Assembly (NCBI GenBank): GCA_033558025.1
Contig: JAUCEF010000018.1
Location: forward strand, 744,001-808,000
From: Phytophthora sp. 'mugwort'
Lineage: Eukaryota; Oomycota; Peronosporomycetes; Peronosporales; Peronosporaceae
Length of the DNA stretch: 64,000 nt
Direction: 5' to 3'
Position numbers and translations under genes: made by a program. The notes under the pieces were generated by a model. It was not told the origin of the DNA and did not search any database. It was given only the letters and a program-made list of their open reading frames with translations. Shown here piece after piece: positions 63,933 to 64,000 of this stretch (position 1 is the first letter of the stretch; every line of letters begins with the position of its first letter).

Positions 63933-64000
63933 CATGAGCCTAGAATGTAAGCGCTCTCTGCAGCACGTTTGTATCTGCCAGCGACAAAAATCAAATGTGT
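63933..64000 (+). CDS. Possible first exon of a gene cut by the window end
   Basis: AGCCCACCATGAGCC gives a strong start context. The next codons (MSLE) run into GTAAGC, a good donor, so the first coding exon would be only 13 nt. With no further sequence it stays a guess. Confidence 0.22.

Overview
The window looks like a piece of an oomycete genome, most likely Phytophthora or a close relative. The signs are compact protein genes with few, short GT-AG introns (58-107 nt in most genes), closely packed neighbours on both strands, a secreted cystatin-like protease inhibitor of the EPIC type, a GH81 glucanase, a flagellar CFAP45 gene (zoospores), an oomycete-type initiator element, and Gypsy, Mutator-like and Tc1-like relics of the kind common in Phytophthora. 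The species cannot be named from the sequence alone.

Three zones are visible. (1) Positions 1 to about 13,500 are gene-free and hold decayed transposons: a Mutator-like (MULE) fragment at 4.3-5.2 kb (+), a Tc1/mariner-like element at 5.4-7.0 kb (-), and a truncated Ty3/Gypsy element at 7.9-11.9 kb (-) that faces a second, inverted gag-side fragment at 7.4-7.85 kb. (2) Positions 13.5-58 kb are a gene-dense island of about 23 genes. (3) From 58 kb to the end is a second transposon graveyard: a BED zinc-finger relic, an LTR-like block followed by a broken gag-like coiled-coil ORF, and a MULE N-terminal relic that abuts it.

Genes in the island, in order: DNA2 helicase/nuclease; a secreted cystatin; a divergent pair of paralogous proteins of unknown function, one with a GLFGK repeat; a membrane-anchored GH81 beta-1,3-glucanase; an ankyrin/U-box E3 ligase; an intracellular cystatin paralogue; an unconventional myosin; an unknown coiled-coil protein; a PX-domain protein; an unknown multi-exon protein; a cyclic-nucleotide-dependent protein kinase; a second PX protein; the DEAH helicase DHX35; ribosomal protein eS25; a TPR co-chaperone-like protein; a 12-cysteine, probably GPI-anchored protein; Elongator subunit ELP5; a seven-helix membrane protein; an MLF-family protein; a glycosyltransferase-like/alginate-lyase-like fusion; a glucose-6-phosphate 1-epimerase; and CFAP45.

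Most of these are housekeeping genes for replication, RNA and tRNA metabolism, translation, trafficking and motility. The secreted inhibitor, the glucanase, the cysteine-rich surface protein and the lyase fusion are candidates for work at the cell surface or host interface. I joined exons by reading frame and splice signals; where a junction is ambiguous the entry says so.
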